Of a DNA stretch of 64,000 nt, positions 17,977 through 26,035 are shown one piece after another (within the stretch, counting starts at the first letter, position 1; each line of letters begins with the position of its first letter). This stretch comes from Burkholderia sp. WSM2230 (GTDB lineage: Bacteria > Pseudomonadota > Gammaproteobacteria > Burkholderiales > Burkholderiaceae): assembly GCF_000472445.1 (NCBI RefSeq), contig NZ_AXAJ01000001.1, positions 434,643 to 498,642 of the forward strand. The letters run 5' to 3'. The notes beneath the pieces were generated by a model, which saw only the letters and a list, made by a program, of their open reading frames with translations, had not been told where the DNA came from and searched no databases. The position numbers and the translations under genes were made by a program.

Positions 17977-18546
17977 TCAGGCGGCTTCGGCGACCTGGGT
18001 TGCTTCGATTGCTTCCTGGCGAGCGGCCGCGGCCTTCTTCGTCTTGCCGGCGCGCGAAGGCGGCTGACATGCGCCGCACACGACGTTGTGCTGCAGATCG
18101 TGCTTGTGCGCGACGAACTTGCCGGTGCAACGGCAGCACTTCGTCAACTGCAGAATGTCGGCGTCGAAGAAACGCACCAGTGTCCAGGCGCGCGTCAAGT
18201 CCAGCACCGGTTCGGTTTCGCTGTGCTTGCAGTGCTCCAGATACAGCCGATATCCCTTCGTGAGCGCGTCGAGATGCGAGCAGCGCGCTTCGTTCTTCAG
18301 GAACAGGTACGTGTTATAGAACAGCGACGCGTGAATGTTCGCAAGCCACGTCATGTACCAGTCCGCCGAAAACGGCAGCATGCCCTTGGGCGGCGATACG
18401 CCCTTCACCTCGCGATACAGGCGGATCATGCGATCGCGCGAGAGCGTCAACTCGCTCTCCAGCACCTGCATGCGCGCGCCCAGTTCGATCAGCGCGATGG
18501 CGCGAAAAACTTCTTGTGCGTCTTCCGTCAGGCTACGCTTTTGCAT
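17977..18546 (-). CDS. flhC: Flagellar master transcriptional activator FlhC
   Basis: A 189-residue FlhC. Typical stretches are EDAQEVFRAIALIELGARMQ, GVSPPKGMLPFSADWYMTW and SLFYNTYLFL. The zinc-binding cysteines are CCRC and CGAC near residues 136-160. A Lys/Ala-rich tail follows the zinc site. With FlhD it forms the FlhD4C2 activator of class II flagellar genes. The start at 18546 follows GAGGTGA on the minus strand; the longer frame to 18687 runs into flhD and is not used. The pair is followed by a terminator, not by motAB or che genes as in some betaproteobacteria. Confidence 0.93.
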   Translation of the reverse strand: MQKRSLTEDAQEVFRAIALIELGARMQVLESELTLSRDRMIRLYREVKGVSPPKGMLPFSADWYMTWLANIHASLFYNTYLFLKNEARCSHLDALTKGYRLYLEHCKHSETEPVLDLTRAWTLVRFFDADILQLTKCCRCTGKFVAHKHDLQHNVVCGACQPPSRAGKTKKAAAARQEAIEATQVAEAA

Positions 18547-18560
18547 CGCGGTCACCTCGA

Positions 18561-18881
18561 TCAGGCAAATTGCTCGGCGGGCTGGCCTGCAAGCAGGATG
18601 GCCGCGTGAGTCGGTGCAACTGCGGTGTGCTTCGTCGTTTGCGTCAACGCCGACAACATCGAGTGGTCGTTGAAGCGGAAGAAACACAAAAGCTGATCGG
18701 AAGAGGCCAGCTTGACGATCTGCGCGAGCGACAGCCCGGCAAGCAGATCAGCCAGTTCCGACGACAAGCCGAGGCGGAACATGCCGACCGGTTTGTCCTC
18801 ACGCAACATGCGTTGCGCGAGCATGATGTACGACAGGTTAATCTCGCGGATTGAGTCCAGCGTCTCGCTGCTACGGTCCAT
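18561..18881 (-). CDS. flhD: Flagellar master transcriptional activator FlhD
   Basis: A 106-residue FlhD with the family core [37 protein letters not shown] and [17 protein letters not shown]. It forms the FlhD4C2 complex with the product of flhC, which starts 14 bases downstream. The start codon at 18881 is preceded by AGAGAAA on the minus strand, a modest ribosome site. The upstream 524-bp gap is the likely regulatory region. Confidence 0.93.
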   Translation of the reverse strand: MDRSSETLDSIREINLSYIMLAQRMLREDKPVGMFRLGLSSELADLLAGLSLAQIVKLASSDQLLCFFRFNDHSMLSALTQTTKHTAVAPTHAAILLAGQPAEQFA

Positions 18882-19405
18882 TTTCTCTGTTTCCGAAGCC
18901 CCGAATTACTAAGTCGGCTTTTCGCCGTTATGTCTCTTGTGCCTCGCCGAAAACGTTGTCCTTCGGCTACGGGTCACCCCTTACAGATGGCGACCATTTG
19001 ATACATCGCGTTACATTTCGTAACAGCTTGGGACGAATTGTATGAAGGGTAAAACAAGAAATCAATCCCTTCTCGAAAAAATATATCGAAAAGATGCATC
19101 AAATTTCGGTAACAATTTCACAGGCCTGTAATAGAGCATGCTACGTGGGTTTTCGGCCACGTAGGGGCCTCGTTTGGTCCATGAAAACCCTTGTGGGTGG
19201 GCGCCTCGGCGTCTCGTCCGCGCAACAGCCATTGGTTGTGCACACAACCGGTAAATAAGACTGAATGAACGAGAAAGGGAAACCCCAATGTCTGTCGTGT
19301 AATTAATACCGCATTCTTTTCGCGCTTTGGGGACAAATCGGAGTTGTAACTGGGTGAAGTGGACCCAGTTACAAACAGAGGTACTTTGTAACTTATGGGT
19401 AAGGA
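18882..19405. promoter_or_regulatory. Long intergenic region upstream of flhDC
   Basis: This 524-bp gap has no convincing gene. It is AT-rich for this genome around 19020-19130, which is normal for the long leader of flhDC operons. Visible symmetry: CTACGTGG/CCACGTAG at 19141-19164, GTTAC/GTAAC near 19010-19024, and the strong hairpin at 19344-19374. I could not place -35/-10 boxes with confidence. Confidence 0.55.
19344..19374. repeat. Perfect 12-base inverted repeat downstream of the YeeE gene
   Basis: TTGTAACTGGGT (19344-19355) and ACCCAGTTACAA (19363-19374) flank a 7-base spacer. It is 32 bases past the stop of the YeeE gene on the minus strand. It has no T-tract, so it may be either an RNA hairpin or a protein-binding site in the flhDC upstream region. 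A further TTGTAAC lies just after it, near 19386. Confidence 0.6.
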
Positions 19406-20632
19406 TCAGCAGCCGGTGCTGCGCACGCGCTCGACCTCCAGCCCGAAGGCGGGCCGCAGACGCGTGCCGAGCACGTTTCCAGCAAAAGCGGCGACGAGCC
19501 ACAGCCAGCCGTGGAGGCTTCCCGAGATAATGCCGCTGAAGTAGGCGCCGATGTTACAACCGTAGGCGAGGCGCGCCCCGTAGCCGAGCATCAGGCCGCC
19601 GACCACCGCCGCGATGAGCGAGCGCCCCGGCACCTTCCAGACCGGCGCGTAACGCCCGGCGAGTGCCGCGGCGGCCATTGCGCCGAGGATGATGCCTACG
19701 TCCATCACCGTGGTGACGTCATGTGTAACAGGCGCTGCGAGCGCGCCCGCGTTTGCTCGGGTCGCCCAGTACGGCCAGTTGGCGACGTCCACGCCTAGCG
19801 CGGCAAAGAGCTTGGCGCCCCACAACGCGAACGCGGACGTGACGCCCCACGGGCGGCCCGACAGCGCGAGCGTCGCGAAATTGAGCAGCACGAGCGCGAT
19901 CGCGCCGACAAAGAGCGGCCACGGCCCTTGCAGCCACGGCGAGGCGCGCGGCGCTCGCGTGGGCTCGTTGACGAGGCGTCCGTGCCGGCGCCGTTCGACG
20001 AATACGGTCAGCGCCGCGATGGCCGCGAAAATGGCCAGATTCAGTGCAATCGCGGCGCCCGCGCCGAGCGTATTGACCATCGACAGCGGCTTCAACGACG
20101 GTAGTGCGGTCCAGAACGGCATGTGCGCGGTCGCCACGACCGAGCCGGTTACAAATGCCGCGAGCGTCACGATCATCCGCGTACTGCCGCCGCCGACCGT
20201 GTAGAGCGTGCCCGACGCGCAACCGCCGCCGAGCTGCATGCCGACGCCGAACATGAAAGCCCCGACCAGCACGGAGGTGCCGGCGGGTGCCACCAATCCG
20301 ACGACCGGATGCCCGAACAGGCTGCCCGAGGCCAGCGTCGGGAAGAACAGGACGACGCCTATGGCGAGCATCAGCATTTGCGCGCGAAGCCCGGCGCCGC
20401 GGCCGTCGGCGATAAATACGCGCCAGGCCGACGTGAAGCCGAACGCCGCGTGATAAAGCGACATGCCGAGCAGCGCGCCGACTATATACAGCGCGGCCTG
20501 ACGGCCGCTGACCGCTTGCGCCAGGTAGACGGCGCCCAGCGCGATGAGTAGAAGCGCCGCGGCAAGCGGTTTCCAGTTGAGATCGAAGCGGCGGAGCGGG
20601 CGGCGGGAGAGGGAGGTCGAGAGGTCGGACAT
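19406..20632 (-). CDS. YeeE/YedE (TsuA-like) thiosulfate/sulfur transporter
   Basis: A 408-residue, very hydrophobic protein with duplicated YeeE/YedE units. The conserved Cys motifs GGGCASGT (first half) and YGCNIGAYFSG (second half) are those that relay thiosulfate in TsuA. The start at 20632 (MSDLSTSLS) is preferred to the open frame from 20716 because the longer N-terminus is low-complexity and His/Pro-rich. It should import thiosulfate or another sulfur species at the inner membrane. No tusA-like or rhodanese gene is adjacent, which is unusual for this family. Confidence 0.85.
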   Translation of the reverse strand: MSDLSTSLSRRPLRRFDLNWKPLAAALLLIALGAVYLAQAVSGRQAALYIVGALLGMSLYHAAFGFTSAWRVFIADGRGAGLRAQMLMLAIGVVLFFPTLASGSLFGHPVVGLVAPAGTSVLVGAFMFGVGMQLGGGCASGTLYTVGGGSTRMIVTLAAFVTGSVVATAHMPFWTALPSLKPLSMVNTLGAGAAIALNLAIFAAIAALTVFVERRRHGRLVNEPTRAPRASPWLQGPWPLFVGAIALVLLNFATLALSGRPWGVTSAFALWGAKLFAALGVDVANWPYWATRANAGALAAPVTHDVTTVMDVGIILGAMAAAALAGRYAPVWKVPGRSLIAAVVGGLMLGYGARLAYGCNIGAYFSGIISGSLHGWLWLVAAFAGNVLGTRLRPAFGLEVERVRSTGC

Positions 20633-20735
20633 GATGAATGGGCGGACGGGCCGCGCGTGGTGATGGCTTGCGGGTGTTGTTTCGCGATGGGGCTGGGCGC
20701 TGGGGCAAACGCTCACGCCAGGCGCTCAGGCTTGG

Positions 20736-20787
20736 CCTTCAGTCGAGGCCTTCAGTCGAGGCCCTCAGCCCAAGCCCTCAACCGAGG
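20736..20787. repeat. Four 13-base tandem repeats
   Basis: Two identical copies of CCTTCAGTCGAGG (20736-20748, 20749-20761) are followed by two diverged copies (20762-20774, 20775-20787). They lie between the stop of the XRE gene and the start of the YeeE gene. Confidence 0.85.
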
Positions 20788-20851
20788 CGAATAAGCGATG
20801 TGAATCAAAAAAGATAGCACGTAGCGCCTGATCGCGCAGACGAGCACGCCC

Positions 20852-21736
20852 TCAGGCGCCGCCAGCTGTCTGTTCGACGGCGGCCCCGTCCGCGCGCTGC
20901 TTCCCCGCGGAATCCCGCAAGACTGCCGCAGTTTCCGGATCAGCCGGAAAGAACGCTTCAATCGCGAGTTCGGACAGCGTCACGTCCACCGGCGTACCGA
21001 ACACCGTCGTCGTGCTCAAAAGCGACAGTACGCCGAGCGGCGTGCGCAGCCGCAGTGGTACCGCGATCTGGTTGAGCGGGCTGTCGCCGGCGTCCGGTGC
21101 TTCGGCGCCGGCCGGGGGCGGGTAGGCGGCCAGTTCGTCGCGCAAGGCGCTGAGCGTGTCGTCAGCGCTTACGTCGATTTGCCGTTGCAGCCGCGCAAGT
21201 ACATGTTCGCGCCACGCGTGCCAGTTGACGATCGACGAAGCGATGCCATCCGGATGCAGGCTCAGGCGCAACGCGTTGACGGGCGGCTTCAGCAAATCGG
21301 GACTGGCGCCCGCCAGCAGCGGCGTGAGCGCATTGTTGGTGGCGACGATCGTCCAGTGACGGTCGATGGCAAGTGCGGGATACGGCTCGTGGCCCTTCAA
21401 CACGAGTTCGACGGCCTCGCGCGCGGCGCTCAGTTGCGGATCCGACAGCGGACGCTCGCGAAACAGCGGCGCGTAACCTGCTGCGACCAGCAGCGCGTTG
21501 CGTGCGCGCAGCGGCACGTCGAGGCGCTCGGCGAGATGCATCACCATTTCGCGGCTCGGCATCGCGCGGCCGGATTCGACAAAGCTCAGATGCCGCGTCG
21601 AAATGTCGGCTTCGGCGGCGAGCAGCAATTGACTCATGCGTCGACGCTGGCGCCATTCGCGCAGCAGATCGCCGACGCTGCGGCTAGCCGTGGATGGCGC
21701 GGCAGGAGCGCCTTGCGTAAGAGAAAGTGTGTTCAT
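20852..21736 (-). CDS. XRE-family regulator with MmyB-like ligand-binding domain
   Basis: A 294-residue regulator. An N-terminal XRE helix-turn-helix (about residues 18-75: LLREWRQRRRMSQLLLAAEA then STRHLSFVESGRAMPSREMV) is followed by an MmyB-like domain (ALAIDRHWTIVATNNALTPL). In this family the C-terminal PAS-like domain binds a small hydrophobic ligand. The start at 21736 gives the usual short lead before the HTH; the frame is open to 21901 but without family similarity. It is transcribed away from the NTF2-like gene at 21885 and probably controls it or itself. Confidence 0.85.
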   Translation of the reverse strand: MNTLSLTQGAPAAPSTASRSVGDLLREWRQRRRMSQLLLAAEADISTRHLSFVESGRAMPSREMVMHLAERLDVPLRARNALLVAAGYAPLFRERPLSDPQLSAAREAVELVLKGHEPYPALAIDRHWTIVATNNALTPLLAGASPDLLKPPVNALRLSLHPDGIASSIVNWHAWREHVLARLQRQIDVSADDTLSALRDELAAYPPPAGAEAPDAGDSPLNQIAVPLRLRTPLGVLSLLSTTTVFGTPVDVTLSELAIEAFFPADPETAAVLRDSAGKQRADGAAVEQTAGGA

Positions 21737-21884
21737 GCCGCCGATGATAGCCAAAGCGCCGCGGCAATCCATTACCTGTGACGTAATCGACTCACGTCGC
21801 GCAAACCGTGAATCTTCACTCCGAGCCCGCCGCACCCGACCCGTGTGCCGAGCGTAGCGCTCATTCAAGTCAAAGGAGCAGGAG

Positions 21885-22253
21885 ATGAACGCGCATACCA
21901 ATCTGATCGACCGTTATTTCGACGCATGGAACGAGACCGACGGCGCGCGCCGCCGCGAGTTGATCGCATCGACCTGGGCAAGCGACGCCGACTACCGCGA
22001 TCCGCTGATGACCGGCTCGGGCCACGACGGTATCGACGCGATGATCCGCGCGGTGCAGGAGCGCTTTGCCGGCCACACGTTTCGACGCTCAACCGACGTC
22101 GACGGTTTCGGCAACCGCCTGCGCTTTTCATGGGAACTGGTGACGCCAGCCGGCGAGGCGATCGTCAAGGGATCCGACTTCGGCATGGTCGACGCGCACG
22201 GTCGTCTGCAGACGGTGACCGGCTTCCTGGATCAGGTGCCCGCAGGGGCTTGA
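21885..22253 (+). CDS. SnoaL/NTF2-like protein
   Basis: A 122-residue protein of the NTF2 fold: LIDRYFDAWNETDGARRREL, then ADYRDPLMTGSGHDGIDAMI and FSWELVTPAGEAIVKGSDFG. Such proteins are small ligand-binding or isomerase-like domains. A strong ribosome site (AAAGGAGCAGGAG) precedes ATG 21885. It is divergent from the XRE regulator with 148 bases between, the usual arrangement for an MmyB-type regulator and its target. No specific reaction can be assigned. Confidence 0.8.
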   Translation: MNAHTNLIDRYFDAWNETDGARRRELIASTWASDADYRDPLMTGSGHDGIDAMIRAVQERFAGHTFRRSTDVDGFGNRLRFSWELVTPAGEAIVKGSDFGMVDAHGRLQTVTGFLDQVPAGA

Positions 22254-22302
22254 GGCTCACCGCCGGCACCATCGCCACCGACAACCTTTCACGGAGGCCA
22301 TC

Positions 22303-22569
22303 ATGCCCGAACCCGTTGGCGTCACGGCTCATTCGCCTGTGCGCGGATTCGCGCGATTCGCACACGCCCTCGACGCGCTCTGCGGCGCAATCGCCAGCTT
22401 TGCGCTTCTGGCCGGCGCGCGCGCGTTCATGTTCACCGCGTTGCTCGGCTGGCGCGAACCGGTGCTGGGCGGCACCGGGCTGATGCTGCTCGCGGTGATC
22501 GGCTGGTTGCGGTGGCGCTGTCGCGCCAACCTGCGGCGCGTGTCCAGCGGGTCTTGCGCGGCACATTGA
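22303..22569 (+). CDS. Small hypothetical membrane protein
   Basis: An 88-residue frame with a good ribosome site (ACGGAGG about 6 bases before ATG 22303). It contains two hydrophobic stretches (ALCGAIASFALLAGARAFMF and VLGGTGLMLLAVIGWLRW) and a basic Cys-containing tail. I do not recognise the family. The position, 49 bases after the NTF2-like gene on the same strand, suggests cotranscription. The supporting evidence is the ribosome site and membrane-type composition only. Confidence 0.5.
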   Translation: MPEPVGVTAHSPVRGFARFAHALDALCGAIASFALLAGARAFMFTALLGWREPVLGGTGLMLLAVIGWLRWRCRANLRRVSSGSCAAH

Positions 22570-22669
22570 ATCTCGCCGAAGCGCGCGGCGTTGCTTGCTA
22601 CAATCGTTTGCCATGTTGCGTTCAAGGCAATCGATTCGAATAACCGCAAGCAACTTGCATGGAGACACA

Positions 22670-23134
22670 GTGCTAAAAAATCTCGATCCCCTGCTCAACG
22701 CCGACATCCTGCATGCACTACGCTCCATGGGTCATGGCGACGAACTCGTGATTTGCGACGCCAATTTTCCCGGCGACTCCGTCGCGCATTCCACAGTGCT
22801 CGGCAAGCTGCTTCGTATGGACGGCGCCAGCGCGCCGCGTGCGGTCCGCGCCGTGCTCTCGGTCATGCCGCTGGATACGTTCATCGAACAACCGGCGTCG
22901 CGCATGGAAGTGGTTGGCGAGCCGCATACCATTCCCGCGGTGCAGCGCGAGGCGCAGATCGAGGTGAATGCCGCTGAAGGCCGCGAGGTGTCGTTTGCGT
23001 CCATTGAGCGCTTCGCGTTTTACGAGCGCGCGCGCAACGCCTACTGCGTGATTGCGACGGGCGAAGAGCGCGGTTACGGCTGCTTCGTGTTCACAAAGGG
23101 CGTTCTCCTCGCGCCGGACGCGCCGCGTTCGTAG
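22670..23134 (+). CDS. RbsD/FucU-family sugar mutarotase
   Basis: A 154-residue protein of the RbsD/FucU family, which interconvert sugar anomers such as those of L-fucose or D-ribose. The start is KNLDPLLNADILHALRSMGHGDELVICDANFP; within it GHGD and DANFP are the family signatures, and the GHGD His is the catalytic residue in RbsD. The C-terminal YERARNAYCVIATGE also matches FucU. GTG 22670 after GGAGA (22661-22665) is the likely start; the open frame from 22595 is less convincing. No fucose genes are adjacent, so the sugar is unknown. Confidence 0.88.
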   Translation: MLKNLDPLLNADILHALRSMGHGDELVICDANFPGDSVAHSTVLGKLLRMDGASAPRAVRAVLSVMPLDTFIEQPASRMEVVGEPHTIPAVQREAQIEVNAAEGREVSFASIERFAFYERARNAYCVIATGEERGYGCFVFTKGVLLAPDAPRS

Positions 23135-23135
23135 T

Positions 23136-23182
23136 CTGACGCCCCCGCATTGCGTCAGCGAGCGTCATCCGGGGGCGATCAG
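23136..23182 (+). terminator. GC-rich hairpin after the FucU gene
   Basis: CGCCCCCG (23140-23147) pairs with CGGGGGCG (23170-23177), and CTGA/TCAG extends the stem past a one-base bulge. It begins 1 base after the stop. There is no T run, so termination is plausible rather than certain. Confidence 0.5.
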
Positions 23183-23292
23183 GCGCTTGCCCGCCTTGGA
23201 AAGCGCCGGCAATCCACATATGCTCGGAGGCAGATCCGGGAACTGCGGCGTTGCGGCCGGGTCTGCTGCTTATTCATCTATAGGAGCACCTC

Positions 23293-23724
23293 ATGACGCG
23301 TCCCGTCGATTCCGGCGTTATTCTCATCGCGCGTATTGCGCTCGCCGTTCTGTTCCTGTGGGGCGGTGTGATGAAACTGCTGGGCTATGCGGGTTTTGTC
23401 GGCTATCTGCATTCGAAGGGCGTACCGTTCGTACAGATCGCCGCGCCCATCGGCGTGGTGGTCGAGGCATTGGGCGGCCTGCTGCTGGTGGTCGGCTTCA
23501 AGACGCGGCCGCTCGCGCTCATCATGGCGGTATACACGGTGGCCGCCGCCGTGCTGGGCCACGATTTCTGGAACGTGACCGAGGCCGCGTTGCAGCGCGA
23601 CATGGTGATCCATTTCTGGAAAAACATCGGTATAGCCGGTGGTTTTCTGCTGCTGTTCGTGACCGGCGCGGGGCGCATCAGTATCGACGGCGCCCGCGCG
23701 CCGCGCGGCGGGCTAGGCCTCTGA
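23293..23724 (+). CDS. DoxX-family membrane protein
   Basis: A 143-residue protein with four membrane segments and the DoxX signature: RIALAVLFLWGGVMKLLGYA, PIGVVVEALGGLLLVVGFKT, GHDFWNV and HFWKNIGIAGGFLLL. DoxX proteins are related to a thiosulfate:quinone oxidoreductase subunit and occur in redox or quinone-linked roles; most members are uncharacterised. GGAGC lies just before ATG 23293. The next gene starts 70 bases on, so they may be cotranscribed. Confidence 0.88.
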   Translation: MTRPVDSGVILIARIALAVLFLWGGVMKLLGYAGFVGYLHSKGVPFVQIAAPIGVVVEALGGLLLVVGFKTRPLALIMAVYTVAAAVLGHDFWNVTEAALQRDMVIHFWKNIGIAGGFLLLFVTGAGRISIDGARAPRGGLGL

Positions 23725-23794
23725 GCGCGGCTTGGCCGACGAGCCCGCCGGTTTTGCCTCGCTGTCGTATTCGGCTGCAATCAAGGGAGCACAT

Positions 23795-24067
23795 ATGATT
23801 CAAAGTTTCGAGCAATCCATTGGCGGCAAGGTGCTGCAGTTGTGCGCGAGTCTTGGCGAGGGGCCCACGCCGCATCGCGTGATAATCAGCCTCGCGGATT
23901 CCGCGAAAACGCTGGTGGTTCTGGATGCCTCCGGGTTCCTCGGCACGATCAAGGCCGAAATCGAGGAGCCGGAAAAACTGATCGCGGATGCCATCGCCAA
24001 GGCGCAAAACGAAGGGCTGATCGAAGCCGCGATCAATACCGGCACGATTCAGGAGGCGGCGCTGTAG
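23795..24067 (+). CDS. Small hypothetical cytosolic protein
   Basis: A 90-residue protein that I do not recognise. It is acidic and mixed alpha/beta in look (HRVIISLADSAKTLVVLDAS, then EEPEKLIADAIAKAQNEGLI), with no signal peptide or membrane segment. AAGGGAG (23783-23789) stands correctly before ATG 23795. The frame open from 23732 is not used. A strong terminator follows, so it ends the DoxX transcription unit. Confidence 0.7.
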   Translation: MIQSFEQSIGGKVLQLCASLGEGPTPHRVIISLADSAKTLVVLDASGFLGTIKAEIEEPEKLIADAIAKAQNEGLIEAAINTGTIQEAAL

Positions 24068-24132
24068 CGCGTTGGCGCCTTCACATGCCAGGCGCGTGGC
24101 GGTCCGGATTTGCCGCTTGACCTACCGTTGAC

Positions 24133-24167
24133 GACCCCGTGGCCTTGAGCCGCCGGGGTCTTTTTTT
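24133..24167 (+). terminator. Rho-independent terminator
   Basis: GACCCCG (24133-24139) pairs with CGGGGTC (24154-24160), with inner GGC/GCC pairing, followed by seven T residues. It ends the DoxX/hypothetical unit. Confidence 0.93.
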
Positions 24168-24314
24168 GCGCGGGTCGCAAGGGGACGGACGGCACGGCGA
24201 GGCGGATAAGGACCCGGGCGGCAGACGCGCGGCACGCGGACCGCAGGCGGCAATTGCGCGACCGGCAGAGGCGTAACCGGCCAACCGCAACCCGCACAAG
24301 CCACAGCCGGCAAC

Positions 24315-24398
24315 CGGCGAGCTACAAGCGGCGAGCTACAACCGGCAAGCTACAACCGGCGAGCTACAACCGGCGAGCTACAACCGGCAAGCTACAAC
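24315..24398. repeat. Six-copy 14-base minisatellite
   Basis: Consensus CGGCRAGCTACAAC is repeated six times head to tail with no spacers; only the R position and one final base vary. A partial copy (CGGC) follows. It lies in the 340-bp gap between the terminator at 24167 and the 3' end of the convergent MFS gene. The 24168-24314 part of the gap is GC-rich and shows nothing else. Confidence 0.95.
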
Positions 24399-24407
24399 CG
24401 GCCCATC

Positions 24408-25883
24408 TCACCGCGAATTGCCCACCCCAACAGAATCCGCTTCGCGCCTGGCCGGCGTCGACGAATGCGGCTGCGGATGCACGAGGCAACTCATCACCCC
24501 GCCGAACACCAGCAGACCGACCGAGATCGCGGTCGCCGCCTGCATGCCCGCGACAATCTGCGTCGGCGCCGAACCGCTGGCGAGCGCGCCGAATGCTGCC
24601 ACGCCCACGGCGCCGCCCGCCTGACGCGCGGTATTCAACACCGCCGAGGCCGTGCCCGCCAGCCGCGCTTCCGCCGATGCAAGCACGGCAGTCGTCATGG
24701 CCGGGACGGCGAGCCCCATGCCGGACGGAATCATCAGGAACGGCAGCAGCAAGCCGATCAGCGGCGTGTTTGCATCGACGAAATGCAGCAGGCCGTAGCC
24801 GAGCCCGGCGGTGACCGCGCCGGCGATCATCGGCACGCGCACGCCGAAGCGTCCGACTACCCAGCCGCTCGCCACATTCGAAATGAGAAACCCGCCCGTC
24901 AACGGCAGAAACGCGAGGCCTGCCTGCAACGGCGTGTAGCCGCGCGCCCGCTGCAGGTACAGGCTCAGCACGAACACCATCCCGTAATAGGTCATGTTCA
25001 CGCAGATGCCGAACAGCACGGCCGCGCTGAAACTGCGCTTGCTAAAGAGCGAGAGCGGCAGCATCGGCGCGCGCGCCCGAGCTTCGACCGCGACGAACGC
25101 GCCGCCCGCGAGCGCCGCCAGCACGAAGCCGCCCGTGACGAGCGGATGACTCAGTCCGAGCGGCCGCCATTCGATCACTGCGGCGACAAACGCGGTCAAT
25201 GCGATTACCGCGAGCGACTGGCCGGTCAGATCGATGCTGCGCGGGTTTGCGTCGGTCTTCACGGCGTCCGGCGAGGCGGGGCGAGCGCCTTGCGGGCGCG
25301 GTATGCACACTAGCGTCGCCAGAAAGCCGGCTGCGCAAATCGGCAGATTGACGAGGAAAATGCTGCGCCAGCCGAAGGCCGCGATCAGCAGGCCGCCCGC
25401 CACCGGGCCGGCCGCGATGGAGATCGCGCCAGAGGCGGTCCACAGTCCGACCGCGCGGGCGCGAAGTTTCGGATCGTGTCCATACGACTGATTGAGCAGC
25501 GCCAGCGAATTCGGCAGCATCGCGGCCGCGCCGACGCCTTGCAGCGCGCGCGCCGCGACGAGCATGGGCGCGTCGAGCGCGAGCCCGCAGGCGAGCGAGG
25601 CCAGCGCAAACAGTACGATGCCCGCCGCATACAGCCGGCGCGTGCCGAAGCGGTCGCCCAGCGCGCCGGCCGACAGCATCAGCACCGCGAAGGCGAGCGT
25701 GTAGGCGTCGACGACCCATTGCAGGCCCGCGACATTCGCGTGCAGATTCGCGCCGATCTCCGGCAACGCGATGTTGACGATGGTCACGTCCAGCTGCGTG
25801 ACGACGAAGCCCACGCTGACAGTCGCGAGCACGCGGCCGAGGGCGGGCGAAACGGATGTTTTCAAGGAGTTCATGCTGAACAT
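24408..25883 (-). CDS. MFS multidrug-type transporter, DHA2 (14-TM) family
   Basis: A 491-residue major facilitator with about fourteen membrane segments, as in EmrB/QacA. It has FVVTQLDVTIVNIALPEIG in TM1, motif A GALGDRFGTRR and motif C GPVAGGLLIAAFGWRSIF. These transporters export drugs or metabolites by proton antiport. The frame is open upstream to 26561, but it runs across the terminator and into the next gene, so the start is taken at 25883 (a second ATG is at 25874). No adaptor gene of the EmrA kind is beside it. Neither start has a good ribosome site. Confidence 0.85.
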   Translation of the reverse strand: MFSMNSLKTSVSPALGRVLATVSVGFVVTQLDVTIVNIALPEIGANLHANVAGLQWVVDAYTLAFAVLMLSAGALGDRFGTRRLYAAGIVLFALASLACGLALDAPMLVAARALQGVGAAAMLPNSLALLNQSYGHDPKLRARAVGLWTASGAISIAAGPVAGGLLIAAFGWRSIFLVNLPICAAGFLATLVCIPRPQGARPASPDAVKTDANPRSIDLTGQSLAVIALTAFVAAVIEWRPLGLSHPLVTGGFVLAALAGGAFVAVEARARAPMLPLSLFSKRSFSAAVLFGICVNMTYYGMVFVLSLYLQRARGYTPLQAGLAFLPLTGGFLISNVASGWVVGRFGVRVPMIAGAVTAGLGYGLLHFVDANTPLIGLLLPFLMIPSGMGLAVPAMTTAVLASAEARLAGTASAVLNTARQAGGAVGVAAFGALASGSAPTQIVAGMQAATAISVGLLVFGGVMSCLVHPQPHSSTPARREADSVGVGNSR

Positions 25884-25985
25884 CGTAGGCCGATACGGCG
25901 CGCGATGTTTCGGGGCGGCGTGAAGTGTCGATGTCGGACGAAAGGCGGGCGGCAGCGGCCCGCGCCGGCACAAATGAAAACCAAA

Positions 25986-26009
25986 ACGGCGCGCCCGAAG
26001 GCGCGCCGT
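25986..26009 (-). terminator. Terminator of the MHS-type transporter gene
   Basis: Perfect 10-base arms (ACGGCGCGCC and GGCGCGCCGT), with loop CGAA on the plus strand, which is the stable UUCG tetraloop on the minus strand. The minus-strand stem is followed by TTTTGG. It lies 27 bases beyond the stop at 26036. Confidence 0.9.
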
Positions 26010-26035
26010 CCGCGTCACGACCCGCAAGCGCCGGA

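Noticed and set aside
24315-24398. CRISPR-like array
   Set aside because: The 14-base units are directly adjacent with no spacers, and there are no cas genes. This is a minisatellite.
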